The position numbers and the translations under genes were made by a program. Positions 44,881 to 53,212 of a stretch of DNA of 64,000 nucleotides are shown here, piece after piece. The notes under the pieces were generated by a model. The model did not search any database, had not been told where the DNA came from, and saw only the letters and a list, made by a program, of their open reading frames with translations. The number at the start of each line of letters is the position of its first letter. The first letter of the stretch is position 1. The stretch is taken from NCBI RefSeq assembly GCF_003044185.1, contig NZ_PYYB01000004.1, positions 186,001 through 250,000 on the forward strand, in the 5' to 3' direction. Source of the stretch: Paraconexibacter algicola. Its GTDB lineage: Bacteria > Actinomycetota > Thermoleophilia > Solirubrobacterales > Solirubrobacteraceae.

Positions 44881-46028
44881 TCGGCGAGCTCCGCCGGGCT
44901 GGGGACGGTCGCCGGGGATCCGGCGGCGAGCGCGTGGGAGATGACCTCGACGCTGAGCACGCCGGTGACGCCGCCCTGCGCGTCGACGACGGGGCCGTAC
45001 TGCGTCTCGTGGGCCAGCAGGTCCGACAGGGCGTCGCGCAGGACGTCGTCCATGTCGAGCACCGGGGTGGCGCGCGAGCGCGGCTCGGCCGCGACGGTGT
45101 CGCCCGCGAGCGCGGCGTCGCGCAGCCAGCCGAGCGGGCGGCCGTCCTCGTCGACGAGCAGCGGGTAGGGGAGGTCGGAGTCCTCGATCAGCGCGCGCGC
45201 CTCGGCGACCGGCTGCCCGACGCGCACGATCGGGGCGCGCCACAGGTCGATGTCGCGGACGCGCTGGAGGGCGAGGCGCTTGAGCGCGCGGTCGGCGCCG
45301 ACGAAGTCCTCGACGAACGGGCTGGCGGGCGCCATCAGCAGGTCGGCGGGCGTGGCGAACTGGGCGAGATGCCCGCCCTTCTGCAGGACGGCGACGCGAT
45401 CGCCCATCTTGATCGCCTCGTCGATGTCGTGGGTCACGAACACGATCGTCTTGCCGATCTCGCCCTGCAGCCGCAGGAACTCGTTCTGCAGCCGCTCGCG
45501 GTTGATCGGGTCGATCGCGCCGAACGGCTCGTCCATGAGCATCAGCGGCGGGTCGGCCGCGAGCGCGCGCGCGACGCCGACCCGCTGGCGCTGGCCGCCG
45601 GAGAGCTGCGCGGGGTAGCGGTCGCGCATCTCCGCGGGGTCGAGCCCGATGAGCTCGAGCAGCTCCTCGACGCGGGCCGCGATGCGCGCGCGGTCCCAGC
45701 CCAGGAGCTTCGGGACGGTCGCGATGTTCTCGCCGACCGTCTGGTGCGGGAACAGGCCGATCTGCTGGATCGCGTACCCGATCTCGCGGCGCAGCTGGGC
45801 GGGCTCGCGGTCGAGGATCGAGCGGCCGTCGAGGAGGATGTCGCCGCCGGTCGGCTCGATCATCCGGTTGACGAGCCGCATCGCGGTCGTCTTGCCGCAG
45901 CCGGACGGGCCCACGAGCACGCAGATCTCGCCCGCGGGCACCTCGAGGCTGAGGTCCTCGATCGCCGCCTCGGCCGCCCCGGGGTAGCGCTTGCTGACGT
46001 TGCGGAGTTCGAGGGTCGCGGCAGGCAC
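44877..46028 (-). CDS. Osmoprotectant ABC transporter ATPase with CBS domains
   Basis: The 383-residue OpuCA/ProV-like ATPase has Walker A GPSGCGKTT, signature LSGGQRQRV, Walker B LMLMDEPFGAID and a C-terminal tandem CBS pair (from about residue 255), which senses ionic strength in OpuA/OpuC transporters. I chose GTG 46028; it lies seven bases after a TAGGGT -10 box and right at the conserved start. An upstream in-frame GTG at 46046 would overlap that box. Confidence 0.94.
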   Translation of the reverse strand: MPAATLELRNVSKRYPGAAEAAIEDLSLEVPAGEICVLVGPSGCGKTTAMRLVNRMIEPTGGDILLDGRSILDREPAQLRREIGYAIQQIGLFPHQTVGENIATVPKLLGWDRARIAARVEELLELIGLDPAEMRDRYPAQLSGGQRQRVGVARALAADPPLMLMDEPFGAIDPINRERLQNEFLRLQGEIGKTIVFVTHDIDEAIKMGDRVAVLQKGGHLAQFATPADLLMAPASPFVEDFVGADRALKRLALQRVRDIDLWRAPIVRVGQPVAEARALIEDSDLPYPLLVDEDGRPLGWLRDAALAGDTVAAEPRSRATPVLDMDDVLRDALSDLLAHETQYGPVVDAQGGVTGVLSVEVISHALAAGSPATVPSPAELAE

Positions 46029-46035
46029 GAATCCA

Positions 46036-46041
46036 ACCCTA
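46036..46041 (-). promoter_or_regulatory. -10 box of the osmoprotectant operon (TAGGGT)
   Basis: On the reverse strand TAGGGT ends seven bases before GTG 46028, predicting a leaderless operon transcript. Confidence 0.5.
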
Positions 46042-46079
46042 CCCACCGGTCCGGTGGTGATTCCTGCGCGAGACGTCGC

Positions 46080-46829
46080 TTAGACGCCCGCGGCGCGGCG
46101 CGCGGAGGCGTGCGCGGCGTCCTCGAGCGTGTCGTCGAGGGCCGCCAGCGGCTCCTCGATGCCCAGGGCGCGGGCGACGAGCCAGTCGGCGAACCACACG
46201 TTCTTGGGCAGGAGCGGACCGTGCAGGTAGGTGCCGACGACCGCGTGCCCGTGGAGGATCCCCTCGTGCCCGCTCGTGCCGGTGTTGCCGTGACCCTTGA
46301 GGACGCGGCCGAGCGGGGTGGCCGCCGGCCCGAGGTGCGTGCGGCCCCCGTGGTTCTCGAACCCGGCGAGCACGCGGCGGCCGCCGATCCCGCCGGCGGG
46401 GGGCAGGTCGACCTCGATCGCGACGTTCCCGATGAGCCGCTCGCCGTCGTGGCGGACGGTGTGCAGGTCGACGAGCCCGACGCCGGGGATCTCCTCCTCG
46501 CCGAGCTCGTAGGAGCGCCCGAGCAGCTGGTAGCCGCCGCAGACCGCAAGGATCGCGCCGCCGCGCGCGGCGTGGGCGTGGACCGCGTCGCGCTTGTGCG
46601 TGGCGAGGTCCTCGGCGACGAGCTGCTGGTCGCGGTCCTGCCCGCCGCCCAGGTAGAGGAGGTCGTGGCCGTCGGGGTCGATCTCGTCGCCGTGCCCGGC
46701 GCCGGTGAGCGTGAAGCCGATCCCCCGCCAGGCGCAGCGCTGCTGCAGCAGCAGCAGGTTGCCGCGGTCGGCGTAGATGTTCATGAGGTCGGGGAAGAGC
46801 GCGCAGACGCGCAGGGTCCGGTCAGCCAC
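46080..46829 (-). CDS. gatD: Lipid II isoglutaminyl synthase, glutaminase subunit
   Basis: GatD releases ammonia from glutamine for MurT, which amidates the D-Glu of lipid II. The 249-residue class I (CobB/CobQ-like) amidotransferase has the nucleophile C97 in ILAVCGGYQLLG and the catalytic His203 in GTYLHGPLLPKN. The N-terminal motif LFPDLMNIYADRGNLLLL is typical of GatD. It is the last gene of a five-gene reverse operon and overlaps the methyltransferase gene by eight bases; murT lies one gene further up. Confidence 0.95.
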   Translation of the reverse strand: MADRTLRVCALFPDLMNIYADRGNLLLLQQRCAWRGIGFTLTGAGHGDEIDPDGHDLLYLGGGQDRDQQLVAEDLATHKRDAVHAHAARGGAILAVCGGYQLLGRSYELGEEEIPGVGLVDLHTVRHDGERLIGNVAIEVDLPPAGGIGGRRVLAGFENHGGRTHLGPAATPLGRVLKGHGNTGTSGHEGILHGHAVVGTYLHGPLLPKNVWFADWLVARALGIEEPLAALDDTLEDAAHASARRAAGV

Positions 46830-47565
46830 GGAGCACCACCACGGTGGAGCCGACGTACTCGTCGGTCTGGGGGATCGCGCGGTGCGGCAGCGGCTCGTAG
46901 CCGTGCTCGCGGGCCTCGGCGGCCAGCTCGTCGGGCGTGACGCGGTGCAGCACGACGGTGTTCGCGACGACGGCGCGGCGGCCGGCCCCGTCGACGGTCT
47001 CGCGGATGCGGTCGATCGCGAGGCGGTCGCCGAGGTCGCGCACGCGGACCGGCCGGCTGGCGTAGACGACGCCGCCGAGCTCGCGCATGTCCGGCAGCGG
47101 CGGCTCGGTGTGCTCCTCGTCGTAGGCGTCCATGGCGTCGGCGAGCGCGATCGCGACCGTGCCGCCAGGGGCGAGCACGGCGCGCGTGCTGGCGAGGAAC
47201 CCGGCGCGCGCGGCCCGGCCGGGCAGCAGCTGCAGCGTCTGCATCGGCACCAGCACGAGGTGGAACGGCGGGCGGTCGGGCAGCGCGTAGGCGCTCGCGT
47301 CCGCCGCGACCGTCGGGATGCCGCCGCGGCGCTCGCGCAGGGCGGCGAGGAGCACCGGGTCGAGGTCCAGGGCGGTGACGTCGACGCCGTGGCGGGCGAG
47401 GTCGACGCTCACGCGGCCGGTGCCCGCCCCGACGTCCAGCACCGGGCCGCGGGCGGCGCTCGCCAGCTCGCGCCACAGCGGCAGGTCGATGTCGTAGCCG
47501 CCGCACTCCAGGTCGTGCCAGAGCACGACGAGCGCGTCGCCGGTGAGCGGGGTGGCGGCGGTCAT
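46822..47565 (-). CDS. Class I SAM methyltransferase between murT and gatD
   Basis: The 247-residue protein has the SAM loop PVLDVGAGTGRVSVDLARHG, the second acidic motif VTALDLDPVLLAAL, and VVANTVVLHRVTPDEL near the C-terminus, all in a Methyltransf_25/11 pattern. It overlaps murT (four bases) and gatD (eight bases). In most actinobacteria murT and gatD are adjacent, so the insertion is notable. The substrate is unknown; a small metabolite or lipid role is possible. Confidence 0.88.
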   Translation of the reverse strand: MTAATPLTGDALVVLWHDLECGGYDIDLPLWRELASAARGPVLDVGAGTGRVSVDLARHGVDVTALDLDPVLLAALRERRGGIPTVAADASAYALPDRPPFHLVLVPMQTLQLLPGRAARAGFLASTRAVLAPGGTVAIALADAMDAYDEEHTEPPLPDMRELGGVVYASRPVRVRDLGDRLAIDRIRETVDGAGRRAVVANTVVLHRVTPDELAAEAREHGYEPLPHRAIPQTDEYVGSTVVVLRG

Positions 47566-48938
47566 CCGAAGCTGCTCCCGGCGACGCCGCGGCGCACGAG
47601 CTCCTCGCGCAGCGCGAGCATCGCCGTGTAGGTGGGGAGGGCGAAGAGGCGGCCCTCGCCGCCGTCCAGGGCCGCGTCGAGGCCGGCGGCGAGCCCGTCG
47701 ACGACCGTGATGCGATCCGTCGGGACCCCGGCGTACTTCAGCCGCAGCGCCATCTCGGGTGCGCGAGTGCCCGAGCAGGTGGCGCGCCGCACGCGCGGGG
47801 CGAGGACCTCGAAGTCGGCGTCCCAGATCCAGCTGACGTCGCGGCCGTCGGCGGTGTTGTCGTTGAGCACGGCGAAGAGGTCGTGCTCGCCGTCCTCGAG
47901 CGCGAGCGTGTGGAGGACCTCGTTGGCGCCCGCGGGGTTCTTCACGAGCATGAGCGTGGTCTCGCGGCCCGCGATCGTGACGGTCTCGGCGCGGCCGAAC
48001 GCGGCGCCGACGGCCTCCAGCCCGGCGACGACGTCGGCGAGCGGCGCGCCCAGCGCGCCGGCGAGCGCGGCGGCGGCGAGCGCGTTGTAGACGTTGTAGA
48101 GGCCGGGGAGCGGCAGCGCGACGGACGCCTCGCCCTCGGGGGTGACGAGCCGGAAGCTCGCGCCGCGCACGCCGCGCAGCACGACGTCGTGCGCGGTGAC
48201 GGTGGGCGCCGGCCGGGCGGCCCCGCAGCGCTCGCAGCGGTAGTGGCCGAGGTGTCCGAGGAAGACGACGTCGTAGACGTACGCGGCGCCGCAGGTGCGG
48301 CAGTGGGTGGAGTCCGAGGCGTGCTGCAGCGTGTCGCGGGCCACCGCGGTGTCCTGCACGCCGAAGTACGTGACGCCGTCGGCGCGGGGCCGCCCGAGGT
48401 CGGCGACGAGCGGGTCGTCGGCGTTGAGGACGAGCGTCGTGTCGGGGACGGTGGTGACGAGCGTCGCCCAGCGGTCGGCGATGGTGTCGAGCTCGCCGTA
48501 GCGGTCGAGCTGGTCGCGGAACAGGTTGGCGAGCAGCAGCGCGCGCGGGCGCAGCTGCGGGACGACCCGGTCGAGCCAGAACTCGTCGACCTCGAACAGG
48601 CCGGTGTCGCCGTCGAGGCCGCCGCGGGTGGCCGCGCCCATGAGGGTCGCCGCGATGCCCCCGGCCATGTTCGCCCCGGCGCGGTTGTGGACGAGCCGGG
48701 CGCCGCCGTGCTCGAGGATCGACGCGACCATCGCGGCCGTGGTGGTCTTGCCGTTGGTGGCGGAGATGACGGCGCTGCCGTGCGGCAGGCGGGCGGCGAG
48801 ACGGCCGATCGCGTCGGGCTGCAGCCGCATCAGGACCTTGCCCGGCAGGCTCGTGCCGCCGCCCCGGCCGGCGCGGCGCGACACGGCCCCGGCGGCGCGG
48901 GCCACCGCGATCTTCGCGTCGAGTGCGCGGCCGGCCAT
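47562..48938 (-). CDS. murT: Lipid II isoglutaminyl synthase, ligase subunit
   Basis: MurT is a Mur-ligase-like enzyme that amidates the alpha-carboxylate of lipid II D-Glu with ammonia from GatD. The 458-residue protein has the P-loop ISATNGKTTTAA, the central ligase motifs FEVDEFWL and NLFRDQLDRYGELDT, and the zinc ribbon CRTC...CERC that is special to MurT. The C-terminal DUF1727 domain is present (FAVLNDNTADGRDVSWIWDADFE, in part). It overlaps the lipid kinase gene upstream by one base. Confidence 0.96.
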   Translation of the reverse strand: MAGRALDAKIAVARAAGAVSRRAGRGGGTSLPGKVLMRLQPDAIGRLAARLPHGSAVISATNGKTTTAAMVASILEHGGARLVHNRAGANMAGGIAATLMGAATRGGLDGDTGLFEVDEFWLDRVVPQLRPRALLLANLFRDQLDRYGELDTIADRWATLVTTVPDTTLVLNADDPLVADLGRPRADGVTYFGVQDTAVARDTLQHASDSTHCRTCGAAYVYDVVFLGHLGHYRCERCGAARPAPTVTAHDVVLRGVRGASFRLVTPEGEASVALPLPGLYNVYNALAAAALAGALGAPLADVVAGLEAVGAAFGRAETVTIAGRETTLMLVKNPAGANEVLHTLALEDGEHDLFAVLNDNTADGRDVSWIWDADFEVLAPRVRRATCSGTRAPEMALRLKYAGVPTDRITVVDGLAAGLDAALDGGEGRLFALPTYTAMLALREELVRRGVAGSSFG

Positions 48939-49834
48939 CAGCGCGGACTCTCGGGCAGGAGGACCTTCAGCGCGGCGGGGACGGCGCGCACGACCACGGG
49001 CAGCTCGCCGATCGGGTCGCCGTCGGCGTAGACGGTGAAGGGCCGGTCGGCGCTGATCCGGATCTCGCGGCCGCGGACGACGTCGACGCTCGGCTCGTCG
49101 ACGTGGGTGCCCTTGAAGACCTTCGGCAGCGAGGCGGCGAAGCGGCGCTTGGGGATGTCCGCGGTGGTGACGACGTCGAGCAGGCCGTCGCGCAGGCTCG
49201 CCCCGGGCGCGAGGAACATCCCGCCACCGTAGGCGCTGGCGTTCGCGGCGGCGACGCTCCAGCCGCTGAACGTGCGGGTGGCACCGTCGACCTCGATCGT
49301 GAAGCGGGCGGGCTTCCAGGCGGCGAGGGCGCGCAGGGCGCCGTACACGTAGACGAGGTTGCCGAGCCGTGCCGGGGCCTCGTTGGCGATGCGGTTGGCG
49401 TCGGAGTCGAACCCCAGCGAGGCGATGCCGATGAACGTGCGGCCGTCGACGTCGCCGACGTCGAGGTCGCGCTCGACGCCGTGGGCGAGGACGTCGCAGG
49501 CGGCGACCGGGTCCTGCGGGATGCCGCTGGAGCGGCAGAAGTCGTTGCCGCGGCCGCCGGGGACGACGCCGAGCACCGCGCCGTCGACGCCGCGCAGCGC
49601 CCCGGCGAGCGCGCCGACGAGCCCGTCGCCGCTGAGCGCGACCGCGACCTCGCCGGCCTGCGCGGCCGCACGGGCGAGCTCGGCGCCGTGCTCGAGGCTG
49701 CGCGTCGGCTCGCTGCGGAAGGGCACGCCGAGTTCGCGCAGCCGCGCCTCAACACGGGGCAGCGCCTTGAGTGCGCGGCCGCCTCCGGAGGACGGGTTGA
49801 CGATGAGCGCGACGCGGCGGTCCACGGACGGCAT
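48938..49834 (-). CDS. Diacylglycerol kinase family lipid kinase
   Basis: The 298-residue YegS/DagK-like kinase has LIVNPSSGGGRA, the ATP-site motif as SGDGLVGALAG (a variant of GGDGTxxEV) and VVPGGRGNDFCRSSGIP. It phosphorylates a lipid or a lipid head group. The variant catalytic loop keeps the key SGDG but lacks the usual Thr-Glu pair. It lies in the HAD-kinase-murT-methyltransferase-gatD operon. Confidence 0.9.
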   Translation of the reverse strand: MPSVDRRVALIVNPSSGGGRALKALPRVEARLRELGVPFRSEPTRSLEHGAELARAAAQAGEVAVALSGDGLVGALAGALRGVDGAVLGVVPGGRGNDFCRSSGIPQDPVAACDVLAHGVERDLDVGDVDGRTFIGIASLGFDSDANRIANEAPARLGNLVYVYGALRALAAWKPARFTIEVDGATRTFSGWSVAAANASAYGGGMFLAPGASLRDGLLDVVTTADIPKRRFAASLPKVFKGTHVDEPSVDVVRGREIRISADRPFTVYADGDPIGELPVVVRAVPAALKVLLPESPR

Positions 49835-49843
49835 CTTGGCGGA

Positions 49844-50605
49844 TCAGCCGCCGAGCACGAGGTCCGCGAGCGTCGCGGCGACCGCGACGGGCGGCGGGTC
49901 GGCGGCGGCCGCCTGCGCGGCGGTCGTGACGCCGGAGAGCACGATCGCCCCGTCGATCCCGGCCGCGCGCGCGCCGTCGAGGTCGCTGTCGAGGCGGTCC
50001 CCGACCATCAGCGCGCGCCCGGGGCCGAGCCGGTCCAGGGCGGTGCGGAAGATGCCGGGGTCGGGCTTGCCGACCATCTCGGCCGTGACCTCGGCCGCGT
50101 ACTCGAGGAACGCGGCGACCGCCCCGGTGCCGGGCCACGGGCCGTCGGGGGTGGGGAAGGTGCGGTCGCGGCCGCCGCTGAGCAGGTCGGCGCCCTCGAG
50201 CAGCGCCTGCGTGGCGCCCTTGAGCTCCTCGAAGGCGAGGTCCTTCGTGCCGGTGGCGACGACGACGTCGGCGACCGCCGCCTCCTCGGTGCCGTTGACG
50301 ATCCGCGCGCCCGCGTCCTGGACGTGGCGCCAGATGGCGGGCGGGCCGATGACGTAGGCGGTCCGCCATTGCGGCCGGTCGGCGACGAGGAACTGCACGG
50401 CGGTCCCGACGGTGACGATCTCCTCGACCGACGCGCGGATCCCGGAGCGCCACAGCGAGCGCACGAGGTCCTCCGGCGTGTGCTCGGTCGCGTTGGTGAC
50501 GAACGCGATCCGCTTGCCGGCGGCGCGGAGGGCGTCGATCGCCTCGGGGGCGCGCGGGGTCGGCTCGCGGCCGATCCGCACGCAGCCGTCGAGATCGAGC
50601 AGCAC
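49844..50605 (-). CDS. HAD-IIA family phosphatase (NagD-like)
   Basis: The 253-residue HAD hydrolase has motif I LLDLDGCVRIG, motif II FVTNATEHTP, the IIA cap, and motif III GKPDPGIFRTALDRLG plus LMVGDRLDSDLDGA. Homologues usually have about ten residues before the DxD. Here the only classical in-frame starts are GTG 50605 (directly before the DxD) and an ATG at 50695 that would overlap the divergent cyclophilin gene. A GTG at 50640, placed eight bases after a TACCGT -10 box, is out of frame by one base. See the separate finding. It heads the murT/gatD operon. Confidence 0.85.
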   Translation of the reverse strand: MLLDLDGCVRIGREPTPRAPEAIDALRAAGKRIAFVTNATEHTPEDLVRSLWRSGIRASVEEIVTVGTAVQFLVADRPQWRTAYVIGPPAIWRHVQDAGARIVNGTEEAAVADVVVATGTKDLAFEELKGATQALLEGADLLSGGRDRTFPTPDGPWPGTGAVAAFLEYAAEVTAEMVGKPDPGIFRTALDRLGPGRALMVGDRLDSDLDGARAAGIDGAIVLSGVTTAAQAAAADPPPVAVAATLADLVLGG

Positions 50606-50648
50606 GTGGTCGTAGCCGCGCAGGAGGGGGAGAGGCTCACGGTCGGGG

Positions 50649-50658
50649 ACGGTATCCT
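50649..50658. promoter_or_regulatory. Bidirectional -10 element, HAD / cyclophilin genes
   Basis: ACGGTATCCT has the form A-N3-TA-N3-T. Forward TATCCT (50653-50658) ends eight bases before GTG 50667; reverse TACCGT (50649-50654) ends eight bases before GTG 50640. The two -10 boxes share the TA. Confidence 0.5.
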
Positions 50659-50666
50659 CGGCGGCC

Positions 50667-51395
50667 GTGCGCCGACTCCTGATCGCCCTGCTCATCGTGC
50701 CGACCCTGGCCCTCGCGGCCTGCGGGGACGACGGCACCGTCGAGGAGGGCGACGCGGGCACGACCAGCACGGCGGCGCAGACGACGGCGACCGCGGACGC
50801 CACCGCGACGCCGGAGGCGGAGGCCGCCTCGGCGCTGCCCGAGGGCTGCACCGACGTCGACGCGCCGCAGCCCAAGGGCGAGCAGTCGCTCGACGCGCCG
50901 AAGGACCGGCTCGACGCCGGGAAGACGTACACGGTGACGTTCACGACGAACTGCGGCGCGTTCGACGTGCGGCTCGACGTGCGCGGCGCGCCGAAGACGA
51001 GCGCCTCGATCGCCGCGCTGGTGAAGGACGGCTTCTACGACGGCCTGACCTTCCACCGGATCGTGCCGGGCTTCGTCATCCAGGGCGGCGATCCGCTCGG
51101 CGACGGCCAGGGCGGCCCGGGCTACAGCGTCGTGGAGGCGCCGAAGTCCTCGGCGCGGTACACGAAGGGCGTGGTGGCGATGGCCAAGACGCAGATCGAG
51201 GACCCGGGCACGTCGGGCAGCCAGTTCTTCGTGGTCAGCGGTGACGACGCCGGGCTGCCGCCGGACTACGCGGTGCTCGGCAAGGTCACCAAGGGCCTGG
51301 GCGTCGTGACGCGGATCGAGAGCGTCCCGGTCGGTCCGGGCGACGTGCCGCTGGCGCCGGTCGTGATCTCGAAGGCGACCCTGAAGGTCTCCTAG
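50667..51395 (+). CDS. Cyclophilin-type peptidyl-prolyl isomerase lipoprotein
   Basis: The 242-residue protein has a lipoprotein signal (TLALAAC), a Thr/Ala-rich spacer, and a cyclophilin domain with FYDGLTFHRIVPGFVIQGGDP and GTSGSQFFVV, both family hallmarks. It should be anchored on the outer side of the membrane and assist folding of exported proteins by prolyl isomerisation. It starts at GTG 50667 with a -10 box eight bases before it. Confidence 0.94.
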   Translation: MRRLLIALLIVPTLALAACGDDGTVEEGDAGTTSTAAQTTATADATATPEAEAASALPEGCTDVDAPQPKGEQSLDAPKDRLDAGKTYTVTFTTNCGAFDVRLDVRGAPKTSASIAALVKDGFYDGLTFHRIVPGFVIQGGDPLGDGQGGPGYSVVEAPKSSARYTKGVVAMAKTQIEDPGTSGSQFFVVSGDDAGLPPDYAVLGKVTKGLGVVTRIESVPVGPGDVPLAPVVISKATLKVS

Positions 51396-51413
51396 CCGCC
51401 CTCCGCGGGCGGC
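51395..51413. terminator. Convergent hairpin terminator
   Basis: GCCGCCC and GGGCGGC form a seven-base stem with loop TCCGC. It starts at the last base of the cyclophilin stop codon and precedes the converging SRAP gene by 16 bases. Confidence 0.55.
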
Positions 51414-51428
51414 GCTGCGCGACGGGCC

Positions 51429-52151
51429 TCAGAAGAGGCTGTCGGCGGGCTGCTGCGGCGGCGGGTCCAGGCAGTCCGGTGCGTCGTGCCGGGCGTCGTT
51501 GACGGCGAAGCCGACCGGGCGCGCCGCCGTCTGCGGCGCCGGGAGCGGGGCGAGCAGCTCGTGCAGCACCGGCGCCGGGGTGCCGTGGTCCAGCCAGGTG
51601 CGCTCGGCCTCCCGGGAGGGCAGGATCACGGGCATGCGGTCGTGGATGTCGGCGATCCGCGGATTGGCGGTGGTGGTGATGATCGTGCAGCTGCGCAGCG
51701 GCTCGAGCTCGGGATCGGCGCCCGCGGGACGCCAGGTCGCCCACAGGCCGGCGAACGCGAACGGCTCGCCGTCGGCGCGGGTGATGTGGAACGGCTGCTT
51801 GCGGGACCCGGCGTCGGAGGGGTCGGGTGGCCGCCACTCGTAGAACCCGTCGGCGAGGATCAGGCAGCGTCGCTGCGCGAAGCCGTCGCGGAAGGCGGGC
51901 TTGTCGGCGACGCTCTCGGCCCGCGCGTTGATCATCCGGGCGCCGATCTTCGGGTCCTTGGCCCAGAACGGGACGAGCCCCCAGCGCAGCACGGAGCTGC
52001 GCGGGGTGCCCTCGCGGTCGGTGGTCACGGCGACGACGTCGTCGGTCGGCGCCACGTTGAAGCGCCGACGGATCTCGATGTCGCTCGCGACCGCGAAGCG
52101 CTCCCACAGGAGCGCCGGGTTGGTCGCGGCGAGCGTGTAGCGCCCGCACAC
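51429..52151 (-). CDS. SOS response-associated peptidase (SRAP/YedK)
   Basis: The protein shields abasic sites in single-stranded DNA by a thiazolidine link from its N-terminal cysteine. The 240-residue sequence begins M-C2-G-R-Y, so Cys2 is exposed after Met removal. The other active-site residues are present: N in FNVAP, E in NARAES and H in IHDRMPVIL. It starts at a GTG. It is followed by its own transcript end at the convergent hairpin. Confidence 0.95.
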   Translation of the reverse strand: MCGRYTLAATNPALLWERFAVASDIEIRRRFNVAPTDDVVAVTTDREGTPRSSVLRWGLVPFWAKDPKIGARMINARAESVADKPAFRDGFAQRRCLILADGFYEWRPPDPSDAGSRKQPFHITRADGEPFAFAGLWATWRPAGADPELEPLRSCTIITTTANPRIADIHDRMPVILPSREAERTWLDHGTPAPVLHELLAPLPAPQTAARPVGFAVNDARHDAPDCLDPPPQQPADSLF

Positions 52152-52164
52152 GGTCGGCGGGGCG

Positions 52165-52773
52165 CTACCCGTTGCCGGCGGCCCGGGCCGCCAGCGCCTT
52201 CTTCTGCCGCTTGCGGCCGAAGAACGTCAGCCCGCCGAGGATCAGGGCGATGATCACGAGGCCGAGGAAGAACGCCCCGGCGGTCGAGATGCCGCCGAAC
52301 GCGAGGCCGACGAGCTTGGCGAGCAGGAAGCCGATCGTCAGCAGCACGACGACGAGCAGGATCAGCAGGAAGATCCCGCGGATCCGGGCGCTGCGCGGGG
52401 CGCCGGGGGGCGGGGCGAGCAGGCCGGCGATGCGCAGCAGGAAGAGCTGGCGGCTGGACGGCGCCTGCTGGCCGAGCTTCTCCATCGCGGCCTTGAGGTC
52501 GTCGGGGCGGCGCTCGGCCATCGCGATCGACGCGTCGGCCATCCGGCGCAGCTGCATGCGCTCCTGGGGGCGCGCGGCGGCGACGGCCTTGCGGAAGTAC
52601 TCGCGGGCGGCGACCGGGTCGTAGCGCTCGGCGGCGCGGGCGCCGAGGATCGCGAGCGCGGCGGAGCGGTACTTCTGCTCGCGCAGCAGCTCGTCGTCCG
52701 TCTTGGACTCGAGCGCCTGCATCTGGGCGATGGGGCTCTTCTGCTCCATGCGGACCTGTCGCTGCTTGGCCAT
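52165..52773 (-). CDS. Helical membrane protein of unknown function
   Basis: The 202-residue protein has an N-terminal helical region with repeated alanine/arginine heptads (about residues 20-110), which looks TPR-like in its spacing (YDPVAAREYFRKAVAAA). Two membrane helices lie near residues 134-155 and 163-185, and a basic tail follows. I recognise no named family. I chose ATG 52773, which follows a TAGATT box by seven bases. It ends 13 bases before the SRAP start and is probably co-transcribed with it. Confidence 0.72.
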   Translation of the reverse strand: MAKQRQVRMEQKSPIAQMQALESKTDDELLREQKYRSAALAILGARAAERYDPVAAREYFRKAVAAARPQERMQLRRMADASIAMAERRPDDLKAAMEKLGQQAPSSRQLFLLRIAGLLAPPPGAPRSARIRGIFLLILLVVVLLTIGFLLAKLVGLAFGGISTAGAFFLGLVIIALILGGLTFFGRKRQKKALAARAAGNG

Positions 52774-52780
52774 GGACCGC

Positions 52781-52790
52781 AATCTACACT
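52781..52790. promoter_or_regulatory. Bidirectional -10 element between two membrane-protein genes
   Basis: AATCTACACT is A-N3-TA-N3-T. Forward TACACT (52785-52790) ends nine bases before ATG 52800; reverse TAGATT (52781-52786) ends seven bases before ATG 52773. The boxes share the TA, as in the dapE and cyclophilin pairs. The whole gap is 26 bases. Confidence 0.55.
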
Positions 52791-52799
52791 TGCGCGCCC

Positions 52800-53204
52800 A
52801 TGACGCTCCCGCGCTCCGTCCTCGCCCTGCTCGCCGCGCTGCTGACGCTGGCGGTGGCCGTCCCGGCCGCGTCCGGGCAGTCCAACCCGTTCACGCCGCC
52901 GGCGCCGCTGGTGGCGCCCGAGGAGGTGACGCCCGTGCCCGCCCCGGTCCCGGAGGACGACGACGGGCTCGAGACGTGGCAGCAGGCGCTGATCTTCCTG
53001 GGCGGCTTCGCGCTCCTGGCGGGGATCGCGGTGGCGATCGTGGTCGACGCGCGGCGTCGTCGTCCGGTCACCGAGGAGGAGCTGCGGCCGAGCCGGGCGG
53101 CGCAGGGGGATGCCGAGCACCGGCGCGCGGAGCACCGCAAGCGCAAGGGCAAGCAGAAGACGCAGCGCGCGGCACGGAAGAAGAACCGGCCGAAGCGGAA
53201 GTAG
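52800..53204 (+). CDS. Small membrane protein with basic tail
   Basis: The 134-residue protein has a signal-like N-terminus (LALLAALLTLAVAVPAASG), a proline-rich outer segment of about 30 residues, one transmembrane helix (ALIFLGGFALLAGIAVAIVV) and a very basic cytoplasmic tail of Lys/Arg/Gln. I recognise no family. The basic tail might bind nucleic acid or acidic lipids; this is speculation. Confidence 0.7.
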   Translation: MTLPRSVLALLAALLTLAVAVPAASGQSNPFTPPAPLVAPEEVTPVPAPVPEDDDGLETWQQALIFLGGFALLAGIAVAIVVDARRRRPVTEEELRPSRAAQGDAEHRRAEHRKRKGKQKTQRAARKKNRPKRK

Positions 53205-53212
53205 GTGCGCAG

